This document shows positions 1 to 8,060 of a DNA stretch of 24,243 nucleotides, in pieces. Within the stretch, counting starts at the first letter, position 1, and each line of letters starts with the position of its first letter. This stretch comes from JAFMIT01 sp049421205 (lineage in GTDB: Bacteria; Actinomycetota; Actinomycetes; S36-B12; UBA5976), in assembly GCA_049421205.1 (NCBI GenBank), contig JBMSMQ010000018.1, positions 1 through 24,243 of the forward strand, written 5' to 3'. Under the pieces are notes generated by a model. The model was given only the letters and a program-made list of their open reading frames with translations. It was not told the DNA's origin and ran no database searches. Both the position numbers and the translations under genes were made by a program.

Positions 1-464
1 TCACCTGGCTCACACCAGAAACACACAACCGGCTTGTCGAAGAATTAAATGAACGACAAGGTCCAATTCGTGAGGCAATTAAGCAGAAGATTGCAGAAGC
101 CAAAGCTGAAGGTGATCTCAAAGAGAATGGTGGCTACCACGCTGCTCGAGAAGAGCAAGGTAAAAATGAAGGCCGCATTGAACATCTCAAATACCTGCTA
201 GAAAACTCGATGGTGGGCGCACCTGATAGCCCAGATGGTGAAGCACATATTGGTCGAATTGTGACGATTGATTTCGGTGACAATGACACAGAAACGTATT
301 TCCTGGCATCTGCTGAAGAAAAAGAATCGAAATATGAAGTTCTTTCATATTCATCACCACTTGGAGAAGCACTCATTGGAAAACGTATTGGTGATGAAGT
401 TGAATACACGCTTCCAAATGGCAAAATAGCCCGCGTAATGCTTGTGGATGTGCAAAATTCCTAA
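1..464 (+). CDS. greA: Transcription elongation factor GreA (5'-truncated by window edge)
   Basis: GreA binds the RNA polymerase secondary channel and stimulates cleavage of backtracked transcripts. The first complete codon is at position 3, and 153 residues are visible before the TAA at 462-464. Only about the first ten residues of a normal GreA (about 158-165 aa) are missing. The N-terminal coiled coil is clear, with the GDLKENGGYHAAREEQ stretch that carries the acidic tip residues. It is followed by the C-terminal FKBP-like domain (SPLGEALIGKRIGDEVEY). The downstream MFS gene starts inside its last codons, so the two are probably co-transcribed. Nothing unusual is seen apart from the edge truncation. 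Confidence 0.96.
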   Translation, partial: TWLTPETHNRLVEELNERQGPIREAIKQKIAEAKAEGDLKENGGYHAAREEQGKNEGRIEHLKYLLENSMVGAPDSPDGEAHIGRIVTIDFGDNDTETYFLASAEEKESKYEVLSYSSPLGEALIGKRIGDEVEYTLPNGKIARVMLVDVQNS

Positions 465-1686
465 ACAAAGCCTTGTTTTACCTTTAATACAAAAAAGAAT
501 TCCACTGCTTCGTGATTTACCAGTAGAAATCACAGCACTCGCCCTCATTGCATTTTCGGTTTCGCTGGGATTTGGCATTGTTGTTCCCGTTATTCCAACA
601 TTCGCACGCGAATTTGGAGTATCCGCGATTGCTGCTACCAGTGTTGTTTCTGTATTTGCCGGGATGCGACTTCTTGCCTCGCCAGTTGCGGCGAAGCTTG
701 TCGATCGAATTGGTGAACGAAGAGTTCTCACCTGGGGACTTGCGATTGTGAGCATTAGTTCGTTTCTCTCTGCATTTTCGCAGAACTTCGTTCAATTGAT
801 TATTGCTCGTGGCATTGGTGGAGTGGGTAGCACCATGTATACGTTGGCATCAATGGCACTCTTACTCAAAGTAGTTGATATCAATGAACGTGGTCGAGCC
901 TCCTCAGCCTGGACAGGTGGATTTTTAATTGGTGGTCTTACAGGTCCAGCACTTGGTGGTTTTGTAGCGGCAATTTCAATTCGTGCTCCATTTTTTGTAT
1001 ATGGATTAACCCTGATTGTTGCAGGATTCATCTCATGGAAAACACTTCAACATGCAACTTTGCAATCAAAACAGATTGAAGAAACAGAACCGAATCGAAC
1101 ACTTCCTATGGCATTACGTATGCGAGAATATCGCGCAACTGTTGCTGTGAACTTTAGTAATGGCTTTATTCGATTCGGAATGCTGACAGCTCTCACTCCT
1201 CTCTTTGCAATTGAGGCCCTGAATAGTTCGACAACAATTGCAAGTTGGGGATTCTTAGCTAGTGCTGTTGGGCAAGTGATCTTTCTGTCATGGTCAGGTC
1301 GCGAGGTTGATAGCAGTGGTAGAAAACCAATTCTGCTAGGCAGTAGTGCATTGACAGTAGCTGGACTTTTACTTTTGAGCTTCACTGAAACTATTCCTGT
1401 ATTTCTTGTCGCGATGTTCATTGTTGGTGTCAGTGGAGCACTCGCATCGGCCTCATCTCCTGCAATACTCGGTGATGTCACAGGTGGTGCACCACGTGGA
1501 CCTGTGGTTGCTGCTTATCAAATGTCTTCCGATCTTGGAGCAATTATCGGTCCCATTTTTGGTGGACTTATGCTTGATATTTCTAATGGTTTTCACACAC
1601 CATTTCTGGCAGTCGCAGCCATGGCTTTTATTGTGTTTTTCATGGTTCTGCGAATTCCAGAAACCCTCAATAAAGTCGCACTATGA
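448..1686 (+). CDS. MFS transporter (DHA1-like, 12 TM)
   Basis: Major facilitator superfamily permease of about 412 aa, probably a proton-coupled drug or metabolite exporter; the substrate cannot be told. Alternating hydrophobic segments fit 12 helices in two six-helix halves. Motif A copies are visible after TM2 (KLVDRIGERR, about residues 84-92) and in the second half (GREVDSSGRK). I start it at the ATG at 448, inside the end of greA. A TTG at 442 is in the same frame, and no strong Shine-Dalgarno precedes either, so coupling to greA termination is likely. Its stop overlaps the msrA start by 4 bases (ATGA at 1683-1686). Confidence 0.85.
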   Translation: MCKIPKQSLVLPLIQKRIPLLRDLPVEITALALIAFSVSLGFGIVVPVIPTFAREFGVSAIAATSVVSVFAGMRLLASPVAAKLVDRIGERRVLTWGLAIVSISSFLSAFSQNFVQLIIARGIGGVGSTMYTLASMALLLKVVDINERGRASSAWTGGFLIGGLTGPALGGFVAAISIRAPFFVYGLTLIVAGFISWKTLQHATLQSKQIEETEPNRTLPMALRMREYRATVAVNFSNGFIRFGMLTALTPLFAIEALNSSTTIASWGFLASAVGQVIFLSWSGREVDSSGRKPILLGSSALTVAGLLLLSFTETIPVFLVAMFIVGVSGALASASSPAILGDVTGGAPRGPVVAAYQMSSDLGAIIGPIFGGLMLDISNGFHTPFLAVAAMAFIVFFMVLRIPETLNKVAL

Positions 1687-2195
1687 CAAAAACAATGTAT
1701 GTGGGTATGGGTTGCTTTTGGGGAGCGGAAAAGAAATTCTGGTCACTTCCAGGTGTTGTTGAAACCTCAGTCGGGTACCAAGGTGGGACGACAGAAAATC
1801 CTGACTACAGACTTGTTTGTACTGGCACCACAAACCATATTGAAATAGTCAAAATTGTGTACAACGAATCAGATATCTCGACAAGGGATCTATTGAAAGT
1901 GTTCTGGGAGAACCACGATCCCACGCAAGGACATCGACAGGGTAATGATGTTGGTAGCCAATATCGAAGTGCGATTCTCTATACCAATGATGAACAAAAA
2001 ACAGTTGCAACTCTGACCAAAGAGCAATATGGTCAAGTGCTATCAGCGGCAGGACTTGACCCAATCACGACGGAAATACTTGATGCCAAAGATCATACGT
2101 ACTGGCTTGCTGAGGAATATCATCAAAAATACCTCATAAAAAACCCAAATGGCTACGACTGCCACGCTCACACAGGCTACTCTTTACCCGATTAA
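1683..2195 (+). CDS. msrA: Peptide-methionine (S)-S-oxide reductase MsrA
   Basis: MsrA reduces methionine-S-sulfoxide, free or in proteins, back to methionine and so repairs oxidative damage in the cytoplasm. The 170-aa product has the family active site GCFWG, with the nucleophilic cysteine at residue 11. It also has GYQGG, and the FWENHDPTQGHRQGNDVGSQYRS region, which is nearly identical to the family consensus. A cysteine near residue 160 in the C-terminal tail could be the resolving cysteine. The usual CTGTTGHAE motif reads CTGTTNHIE, a small deviation. The start ATG overlaps the MFS stop (ATGA), so it is translationally coupled to the transporter. Confidence 0.95.
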   Translation: MTKTMYVGMGCFWGAEKKFWSLPGVVETSVGYQGGTTENPDYRLVCTGTTNHIEIVKIVYNESDISTRDLLKVFWENHDPTQGHRQGNDVGSQYRSAILYTNDEQKTVATLTKEQYGQVLSAAGLDPITTEILDAKDHTYWLAEEYHQKYLIKNPNGYDCHAHTGYSLPD

Positions 2196-2207
2196 TTGGG
2201 AGGGATT

Positions 2208-2786
2208 ATGAGTTTTGGTCAAGCCATAAAAACTTGTTTTAGTAAATATTTTGTAATTGCAGGGCGTGCACCACGATCTGAATATTGGTGGTTCGCTCTC
2301 TTTGTTCTACTGGTAGGTGGAACTTTAGGTTTAATGGCACTGATTGCTGGAATTGGGACGATTTCAAGTATTTTTAATGCAGGAGCAGAAAATGGGGAAA
2401 GTGTTGCTGGATTTGCAATTGGCGCAGTAATCGTTTTGCTCATAGCAGTAGTTTTTTACTTCGCAGTACTTGCGCCAAGTATCGCTGTAATGGTCAGACG
2501 ATTCCATGATGTTGGGTTATCTGGATGGTGGATTGGTGGGTACTGGATTGCAAATGTTGCAGTTGGCATTGTTGGTGGTGGAAGCTTGATTACGGGGTCA
2601 ACTGATTCTGCAACTGCAATCGCGAATATATTTGGTCTACTTCTGAATCTTGCAGGACTCGCGATATTTATTGTCACGCTACTTCCATCACAAGCAGGTG
2701 CAAATAAATATGGACCAAATCCTCTTGGTGGATATGGTGATTCGACTACTCCTGCGCCTCCACCAGGTGATTACAAGCCGCTTTAA
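2208..2786 (+). CDS. DUF805 family inner-membrane protein
   Basis: The 192-aa membrane protein has the DUF805 hallmarks: GRAPRSEYWWF at the first membrane segment, MVRRFHDVGLSGWW in the centre, and GANKYGPNPLG near the end. About four hydrophobic segments are visible, followed by a short Pro-rich tail (TTPAPPPGD). The family has no firmly assigned function. I choose the ATG at 2208 because GGGAGGG at 2198-2204 is a good ribosome binding site; an in-frame TTG at 2196 would lie before it. It follows msrA by 12 bases. Its TAA interlocks with the TAA of the convergent ppx gene (TTAA at 2783-2786). Confidence 0.88.
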   Translation: MSFGQAIKTCFSKYFVIAGRAPRSEYWWFALFVLLVGGTLGLMALIAGIGTISSIFNAGAENGESVAGFAIGAVIVLLIAVVFYFAVLAPSIAVMVRRFHDVGLSGWWIGGYWIANVAVGIVGGGSLITGSTDSATAIANIFGLLLNLAGLAIFIVTLLPSQAGANKYGPNPLGGYGDSTTPAPPPGDYKPL

Positions 2787-3712
2787 TCTTGTAGGTCGTA
2801 GATAATTCCATCCAGTATGTCGTGTTCACTCACTGTGAGTAGCGGCATATTTGGATGAATTGATGCAATCTTTTCCAAACTTCGCCATAAGACCAATGCA
2901 CCTGCGCCAATGACATCCACTCGTCCAGGATGCATAAATCCAAGTGCAGCACGCTCACTTTGTGTCATACGGATGAGTGATTGTGCTGCTGACTCAATTT
3001 GATCAAGTGAAAATTGTGAGCCATTGATTTTCTCTCGCTCATAACTTGATAGATGCAAAGCCTCAGCCGCAACTGTGGTGATTGAACCTGCAAGTCCAAT
3101 AATTGTTTTTGCCTTTCTGACATCGACGACTTTTAATGCCTCATCAATTGCTGTATCAATGTCCTTCGTGGCAATATCTAGTTCAGATTTTGTTGGTGGG
3201 TCTGAAAAATGGTGACGTTCACTCATTCTGACACATCCAATATTGATTGAGCGTGCCGATTCAACTCTATCGTTACCGATGACAAATTCAGTAGAGCCGC
3301 CACCGATATCGATAACGAGATATGGGCTTGGTAGATGGCGGAAGCGTCCAGTCGCTCCAAGAAATGAAAGTCGCGCTTCCTCATCGCCAGAAATGATGTC
3401 AGGTGTTAAGGAAAGCTCCGTATTAATAATTTCTAGGAATGCTTCCCTGTTACTGACATCGCGCGATGCACTTGTTGCAATAAATCGGGTTCTTGAGACG
3501 TTCAAATCTTTTAAGACATATTGAAATATTCGGCATGCATCCTGAAGGCGGCGGAGTGCCGCATCACTAAATCGTTTGTGTTCATCAACACCTTCACCGA
3601 GACGAATAATGATCATGTCGCGATGAAGTTCTTTCAGACTATCTCCTTCGACTTCAACCACGAGTAATCGAATTGAGTTCGTACCGCAGTCAATTGCAGC
3701 AAGTCGTGTCAC
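2783..3712 (-). CDS. ppx: Exopolyphosphatase / pppGpp phosphohydrolase (Ppx/GppA family)
   Basis: Hydrolyses terminal phosphates of polyphosphate or the 5'-gamma phosphate of pppGpp. The 309-aa size is the short actinobacterial form of the ASKHA-fold family. Visible motifs are the phosphate-1 loop AAIDCGTNSIRLL at the N terminus, SGDEEARLSFLGA with the family's catalytic glutamate, the phosphate-2 loop LVIDIGGGSTEFVIG, and the adenosine-type loop GLAGSITT. The start is the GTG at 3712, which overlaps the DUF501 stop by 4 bases (GTGA). The order ftsB, DUF501, ppx matches mycobacterial Rv1024-Rv1026, where the equivalent is called ppx2. Which of the two substrates it prefers cannot be read from the sequence. 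Confidence 0.93.
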   Translation of the reverse strand: MTRLAAIDCGTNSIRLLVVEVEGDSLKELHRDMIIIRLGEGVDEHKRFSDAALRRLQDACRIFQYVLKDLNVSRTRFIATSASRDVSNREAFLEIINTELSLTPDIISGDEEARLSFLGATGRFRHLPSPYLVIDIGGGSTEFVIGNDRVESARSINIGCVRMSERHHFSDPPTKSELDIATKDIDTAIDEALKVVDVRKAKTIIGLAGSITTVAAEALHLSSYEREKINGSQFSLDQIESAAQSLIRMTQSERAALGFMHPGRVDVIGAGALVLWRSLEKIASIHPNMPLLTVSEHDILDGIIYDLQD

Positions 3713-4191
3713 TCTTCACCTACACAAGGTGAATTTCCCCACTCCTGCAAGAGAGCTAACGCTTTATCGCCAATCGGATTCACTCCAGGGCCAACAGCGA
3801 GGGAATGTGCGATGAGGGCGTGTAGGCACTTCACGCGGGTTGGCATTCCACCAGCACTGATTCCTTGAATCTCTTCAACGTCTTCAAGTAAATTTCGTTC
3901 TTCTAAATAGGACGCGTGTGCCTTTGCATACGCAAGTTTGAGTTCAGGATCGGAATCTAACACTTTTTCGAGTTCTTTCATCACACCATTTGCTTCAAGT
4001 GTGCCAATCTTTGATGCCAGTTTTTGACAGGTGATGTAATACATTGTTGGAAACGGCGTTCCGTCAGGTAATTTCGGCAATGTTTTCACGACATCTGGTA
4101 GACCACACTTACAACGATGTGCTACTTCGACGACTCCACGTGCAGGTCTGCCAATTTGTAGTGCGAGAGCTTCCTCATCGGAAATGCTCAT
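3709..4191 (-). CDS. DUF501 domain-containing protein
   Basis: A 160-aa protein of the conserved actinobacterial DUF501 family (mycobacterial Rv1025 equivalent), which has no established function. The N-terminal part holds IGRPARGVVEVAHRCKCGLPDVVKTLP, and then a PFPTMYYITCQKL stretch typical of the family. A Cys-x-Cys pair near residue 27 and another Cys near residue 55 look like possible metal ligands, which is my inference. The ATG at 4191 overlaps the ftsB stop by 4 bases (ATGA), and its own stop overlaps the ppx GTG in the same way. It is therefore tightly coupled between a divisome gene and a polyphosphatase gene. Confidence 0.92.
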   Translation of the reverse strand: MSISDEEALALQIGRPARGVVEVAHRCKCGLPDVVKTLPKLPDGTPFPTMYYITCQKLASKIGTLEANGVMKELEKVLDSDPELKLAYAKAHASYLEERNLLEDVEEIQGISAGGMPTRVKCLHALIAHSLAVGPGVNPIGDKALALLQEWGNSPCVGEE

Positions 4192-4601
4192 TGTTCATCC
4201 TGAACTGGTGCCGCAATATCCCCTGCTTGTTCAATTGATTGCCACAGTGTGCGATACCACGGAGGTCGATTGGTTGACGTAGTCTGGCTTGTCAGCGCCT
4301 GAACACTGACCTGTTCTGCTTCGTCAGATTCTAAGACAATGTATCCAACTTCGTAAGGCATCACATAATGCAACCGGCTCTTCGCCTGTGCTTTCACATA
4401 TGCAGGATCTTGCCAACGCTGGATATCCTGATTAAGTTCTCGAATCAATATTTGGTTTGCTTCCTCTTGTGCTTGAAGCGTATTGATTCGACTTTGCTGT
4501 TCAATAAGTTGACGTATCGGAACTGCCAGCACGAAGGTGATAAGCAAACCGATGGCAACCAGCGTCATCGCTCGAAATGTGAGAAAACGCTTTTGTCTCA
4601 T
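4188..4601 (-). CDS. ftsB: Septum formation initiator FtsB/DivIC-like protein
   Basis: Small bitopic divisome protein of 137 aa; the family partners FtsL and FtsQ at the septum. It has a short basic N terminus, one membrane segment at about residues 12-28 (MTLVAIGLLITFVLAVPI), a coiled coil at about residues 30-62, and the conserved PAYVKAQAKSRLHYVMPYEVGYIVL region of the DivIC/FtsB family. The tail is poorly conserved. It lies 3 bases downstream of eno without a clear ribosome binding site, so it probably depends on read-on translation. The eno-ftsB-DUF501-ppx order is the standard actinobacterial arrangement. Confidence 0.92.
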   Translation of the reverse strand: MRQKRFLTFRAMTLVAIGLLITFVLAVPIRQLIEQQSRINTLQAQEEANQILIRELNQDIQRWQDPAYVKAQAKSRLHYVMPYEVGYIVLESDEAEQVSVQALTSQTTSTNRPPWYRTLWQSIEQAGDIAAPVQDEQ

Positions 4602-4604
4602 TGT

Positions 4605-5882
4605 CTATCGCTTGAAGCGTGGGAATGCAGAAAGTCCCGCATAGATGCCAGATTCTTCTAGCAATTCTTCTATTCGAAGCAGTTGGTTGTACTTCGCCAC
4701 ACGTTCAGATCGAGCAGGTGCGCCAGTCTTGATCTGACCTGAATTCGTAGCAACCGCAAGATCTGCAATCGTCGTATCTTCAGTTTCGCCTGAACGATGA
4801 CTCATCATGCATTGATATCCTGCATTTTTCGCCATTGTTACCGCAGTTAGTGTTTCTGTCAGCGTTCCAATTTGGTTCACTTTCACAAGTAATGCATTTG
4901 CGGTGTTCTGACTAATGCCACGCTGTAGTCGCTCAGGATTCGTTACGAAAAGATCATCACCAACGATTTGAATCTCATTTCCAAGAGCCCTGGTGATTGC
5001 ATTCCAGCCATCCCAATCTTCTTCAGACATTGGATCTTCAATTGAAACAAGTGGAAAGTCCTTAACCAGACTTTGATAGTAATCCACCATCTCAGCGGCT
5101 GTGAGTTTCTTTCCTTCAAAGTGATATGAGCCATCTTTATAGAACTCTGTTGCCGCAACATCAAGCGCTAAGCCAAAGTCGGTTCCAAGTTTGTAGCCTG
5201 CTTTTTCAATGGCAGTAGCAATGAGTTCAAGTGCTGAACGATTGTTTGGAAGGTTTGGGGCAAAGCCACCTTCATCTCCAAGACCTGTTGCAAGACCCTT
5301 CGATTTCAAAACTGACTTCAATGCGTGATACACCTCAACACCTGATCGGAGTGCTTCAGAGAAGGATGGTGCACCAATTGGGGCAATCATGAACTCTTGG
5401 ATATCTACTCCGCTATCCGCGTGGGCTCCACCGTTTACGATGTTCATCATTGGCACAGGAAGGAGATGGGCATTTGCACCGCCCACGTAACGAAAGAGTG
5501 GCAATCCCGCTTCATCCGAAGCAGCGTGAGCGCATGCGAGGGAAACTCCAAGAATTGCATTTGCACCGAGTCGACTCTTGTTTGGAGTGCCATCGAGTTC
5601 AATCATGGTTTGGTCAATGAGTCGCTGATCGCTTACTTCAAGCCCTTCGATCGCATCTGCAATTTCTGTAATGACTGCCTCTACGGCACCCTGGACTCCT
5701 TTGCCAAGATAACGACTACCGCCATCACGCTTCTCATTTGCTTCGAATGCTCCAGTGGATGCACCTGATGGAACAGCAGCAACTCCTGCGTAGACAAAGT
5801 CAGCGGTAACTTCGACTTCAATCGTTGGATTACCTCTGGAATCTAAGATTTCGCGTGCGTGGATACTCGTAATTTCGGCCAT
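4605..5882 (-). CDS. eno: Enolase (phosphopyruvate hydratase)
   Basis: Converts 2-phosphoglycerate to phosphoenolpyruvate in glycolysis, with Mg2+ in the active site. Length is 425 aa, as usual. Visible motifs are AREILDSRGNPTIEVEV at the N terminus, MNIVNGGAHAD, GDEGGFAPN, the metal ligands in SIEDPMSEEDW and VGDDLFVTNP (about residue 309), and the signature SHRSGETEDTTIADLAVA (about residue 360). The ATG at 5882 has a clear AAGGAGA ribosome binding site 6 bases upstream. It heads the eno-ftsB-DUF501-ppx chain and is divergent from the DUF2236 gene. Confidence 0.98.
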   Translation of the reverse strand: MAEITSIHAREILDSRGNPTIEVEVTADFVYAGVAAVPSGASTGAFEANEKRDGGSRYLGKGVQGAVEAVITEIADAIEGLEVSDQRLIDQTMIELDGTPNKSRLGANAILGVSLACAHAASDEAGLPLFRYVGGANAHLLPVPMMNIVNGGAHADSGVDIQEFMIAPIGAPSFSEALRSGVEVYHALKSVLKSKGLATGLGDEGGFAPNLPNNRSALELIATAIEKAGYKLGTDFGLALDVAATEFYKDGSYHFEGKKLTAAEMVDYYQSLVKDFPLVSIEDPMSEEDWDGWNAITRALGNEIQIVGDDLFVTNPERLQRGISQNTANALLVKVNQIGTLTETLTAVTMAKNAGYQCMMSHRSGETEDTTIADLAVATNSGQIKTGAPARSERVAKYNQLLRIEELLEESGIYAGLSAFPRFKR

Positions 5883-5937
5883 TATTTCTCCTTATCGCCT
5901 TATTCTAATTTCTCACTCTGCGAAACATCCCTCTGCC
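5883..5937 (-). promoter_or_regulatory. Short divergent spacer; candidate eno -10 element
   Basis: The 55-base gap must hold the eno promoter. On the minus strand TAGAAT (complement of 5902-5907) is the best -10-like hexamer, followed by the eno ribosome binding site AAGGAGA. I see no convincing -35 at 16-18 bases. For the divergent plus-strand gene I find neither a clear promoter nor a Shine-Dalgarno here. Confidence 0.3.
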
Positions 5938-6858
5938 TTGCACACTTTGCTCGTGGCATTTGAATCTCTCACAGCATCGATTGGCAATCTCTTAAGCCAA
6001 ACGTTGCCTGAACCTCCACCTTTGACCTACGGCGAGCCTGACACAGTGAGTTCAGATATTGGGCTTTATGGACCTGGGAGTTTGACCTGGAGAATTCATT
6101 CACATCCGGTGGCGGCAATTGCAGGTGTGAGGGCACTCATGATGCAAGCTCTTCATCCAGTTGCAATGAAGGGCGTTGCAGCTCACTCGGCCTACAAATC
6201 TGACCCATGGGGAAGACTTGCCCGTACCGCTGAATTTGTGTCAGTTGCATCATTCGCGACAACAGAAGAAGCAACGCGTGCAGGTTTACACGTGCAATCG
6301 GTGCATAGCCGACTCGGAGTTGATGCACCCGATTTACTGCGCTGGGTGCATATCGCTTTTGTTAATTCATTACTTGAAGTGTATTTACTCGTCGAGAATC
6401 TCAGTGAGACTGAAAAAGATGCGTATGTCTTTGAACAACGGAAATTTGCAACACTTGTCGGCCTTGATGAAAACGAAGTCCCGCACTCATATGCCGAGAT
6501 GAATTTATATCTGGAAACAATGAAACCGATGCTCTATGCATCAACAGAAGCCAGAGAGGCTGTTCGATTTATTGTTGCTCCACCTATGAGTAGAGAAGTA
6601 AAAATGCTGACTCCTGCGGTGCCACTCTGGTTTGGACTTGCGGCAACTGCATTTGCGACATTACCTCGCTGGGCTCGTGAAGAATTTGGTGATGGGGCCG
6701 TGGGACTTGCACTTGCAGGGCTTCCACTCATTGACTCCATACAAACAAAAGTTATTGTCAACACCTGGTCAAGTGCACTTTCAAATTTGCCAGAAGATCT
6801 ACGCAAAAATCCCTGGGTTAAAGCGTGTGAGACTCGTTTAGGCCAGACTATCTCGTAA
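5938..6858 (+). CDS. DUF2236 / MpaB-family (oxygenase-like) protein
   Basis: The product belongs to the DUF2236 family, which includes the MpaB/rubber-oxygenase (latex-clearing protein) group of haem proteins. The signature LYGPGSLTWRIHSHPVA (about residues 43-59), ALMMQALHPVAMKGVAAHS (about 66-84) and KSDPWGRLARTAEF (about 87-100) is clear. His54 or His56, His73 and His83 are candidate haem-region histidines. Substrate is unknown. The start is weak: TTG at 5938 is the longest option, and TTG 5947 and GTG 5953 are alternatives; none has a Shine-Dalgarno and there is no early ATG. The gene sits in opposite orientation between eno and mazG, genes that are normally collinear, and its end overlaps mazG by 21 bases. 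Confidence 0.85.
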   Translation: MHTLLVAFESLTASIGNLLSQTLPEPPPLTYGEPDTVSSDIGLYGPGSLTWRIHSHPVAAIAGVRALMMQALHPVAMKGVAAHSAYKSDPWGRLARTAEFVSVASFATTEEATRAGLHVQSVHSRLGVDAPDLLRWVHIAFVNSLLEVYLLVENLSETEKDAYVFEQRKFATLVGLDENEVPHSYAEMNLYLETMKPMLYASTEAREAVRFIVAPPMSREVKMLTPAVPLWFGLAATAFATLPRWAREEFGDGAVGLALAGLPLIDSIQTKVIVNTWSSALSNLPEDLRKNPWVKACETRLGQTIS

Positions 6859-7455
6859 TTCGCGAACCCTATCTCGTAGTTCATAATCCGCATCACGATC
6901 GTTTCGATGTAGCTGGGCCACATGATACAAAATCCAACCAACGTGATCATCCTGATTTTCAGGTTTGGGAACAACAAAATCTCTGTCCGCATTTTCAAGT
7001 CGCTTCAAAATCTTGATGAATTGTGAAATCGCAGGCATAGAAAAGGGAACTCCCTCAAGCACATGAGTGCGAGCCTTTTCCTGTTCCTTTGCACGCTGCC
7101 AATTAGCCTCAACATGAGCGAGTTGATCACTTGTGGTGTCAGAAGCAAAAACGTGCGGATGTCGACGTACTAATTTCTCTGCAATGGCCCTGGATACTTC
7201 ATCAATCGAAAATCCATCGCGAGGGTCTTCTTCTGCAATTCGAGAATGAAAAAATACTTGCAGTAATACATCACCAAGTTCTTCTTTGATATCCTCTTTT
7301 GAACCAGTTTCAATTGCGTCGACTAACTCATAGGTCTCTTCAATTAAGTACTGAACGAGGGTTTCATGTGTTTGTTTCTGATCCCAAGGGCAACCACCGG
7401 GGGATCGCAATGTGTTCATCACATTGCGAAGTTGTTCAAGTCCTGAGGTGCTCAT
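6838..7455 (-). CDS. mazG: MazG-type nucleoside triphosphate pyrophosphohydrolase
   Basis: Hydrolyses (d)NTPs to NMP and pyrophosphate, a house-cleaning activity. Of 205 aa, the first part has the MazG signature LRSPGGCPWDQKQTHETL, then the Mg2+-binding EExxE (residues 39-43) and ExxD (59-62) motifs. The C-terminal segment resembles the degenerate second half of actinobacterial MazG proteins. The ATG at 7455 overlaps the stop of the SurA-like lipoprotein gene by 4 bases (ATGA), making it the last gene of the tRNA-Gln-to-mazG run. The 3' end overlaps the convergent DUF2236 gene by 21 bases. Confidence 0.95.
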   Translation of the reverse strand: MSTSGLEQLRNVMNTLRSPGGCPWDQKQTHETLVQYLIEETYELVDAIETGSKEDIKEELGDVLLQVFFHSRIAEEDPRDGFSIDEVSRAIAEKLVRRHPHVFASDTTSDQLAHVEANWQRAKEQEKARTHVLEGVPFSMPAISQFIKILKRLENADRDFVVPKPENQDDHVGWILYHVAQLHRNDRDADYELRDRVRELRDSLA

Positions 7456-8060
7456 CCGTTTTGAATGAAGTCGAAATATTCTTTCGTTAATACGACGTCA
7501 CTGACTGAATCAACGAGAACCATAATCTGCCGATCCCAGGTCCCAAATCGGGGTGCAACTTGAATATCGAAAGACTTTGCATATTCGATGAGTTCTATGA
7601 AGAGCAAATCATTCTGCTCTTCTCGATTCTCATCTGGTGCAAGATATGCACCAAGTTTCGCGGTATTCAATCCAGCGCGAATTGATTCGAAGAGTTGCTC
7701 CTCGGCAATCAAACTTTCAGCGGCTGCTCTCAGTAGTTCCTCACGAGAGCCGAACTCAAGTTCGAGAGCACGGATGCGTGCATTTACTTCGGCATCAGTT
7801 GCAGAGACACCATATTTGAGAGCCATCTCGTTCAAAATATGCTCGACGATATATGCGTTGATAATCCCGCGGTTAACTTCGCTTGGATCGATTTCCAGTC
7901 CAAATTCACCGGCGGCACTATTCATCTGTTCCACATAGCGGGAAAGATCTGTCACACCTAACTCTTTGCCATTGACAGAAGCAGCCAAGCCTGCTTTCTC
8001 CACGACAGCACATCCCGTGAAAAGTAAGAGTGCAGCAATCAGCGTGAGAACTTTTTTCAT
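7452..8060 (-). CDS. SurA N-terminal-like chaperone lipoprotein
   Basis: A 202-aa predicted lipoprotein. The signal peptide ends in LFTGC, with Cys17 as the lipidation site. The mature part begins AASVNGKELGVTDLSRYVEQM and continues with helices rich in Glu and Arg (GVSATDAEVNARIRALELEFG), as in the SurA/PrsA N-terminal chaperone domain. No parvulin peptidyl-prolyl isomerase domain follows: the protein ends about 60 residues after the helical region. Similar lipoproteins occur between mfd and mazG in other actinobacteria; in mycobacteria the lipoprotein at this place (lpqU) is of another type. Overlaps of 4 bases occur at both ends (ATGA with mfd and with mazG). Likely role: binding exported unfolded proteins at the outer face of the membrane, which is inference. 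Confidence 0.82.
   Translation of the reverse strand: MKKVLTLIAALLLFTGCAVVEKAGLAASVNGKELGVTDLSRYVEQMNSAAGEFGLEIDPSEVNRGIINAYIVEHILNEMALKYGVSATDAEVNARIRALELEFGSREELLRAAAESLIAEEQLFESIRAGLNTAKLGAYLAPDENREEQNDLLFIELIEYAKSFDIQVAPRFGTWDRQIMVLVDSVSDVVLTKEYFDFIQNG

Noticed and set aside
354..755. Open frame of 133 codons on the minus strand across greA and the MFS gene
   Set aside because: Antisense to the conserved greA C-terminal domain and the first MFS helices; no motif.
5397..5768. Open frame of 123 codons on the plus strand inside eno
   Set aside because: Antisense to the strongly conserved enolase codons; the translation is Cys/Ile-rich without any domain pattern.
6534..6998. Open frame of 154 codons on the minus strand across the DUF2236/mazG junction
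   Set aside because: Overlaps two supported genes and has a low-complexity Ser/Ala/Pro tail typical of a shadow frame.
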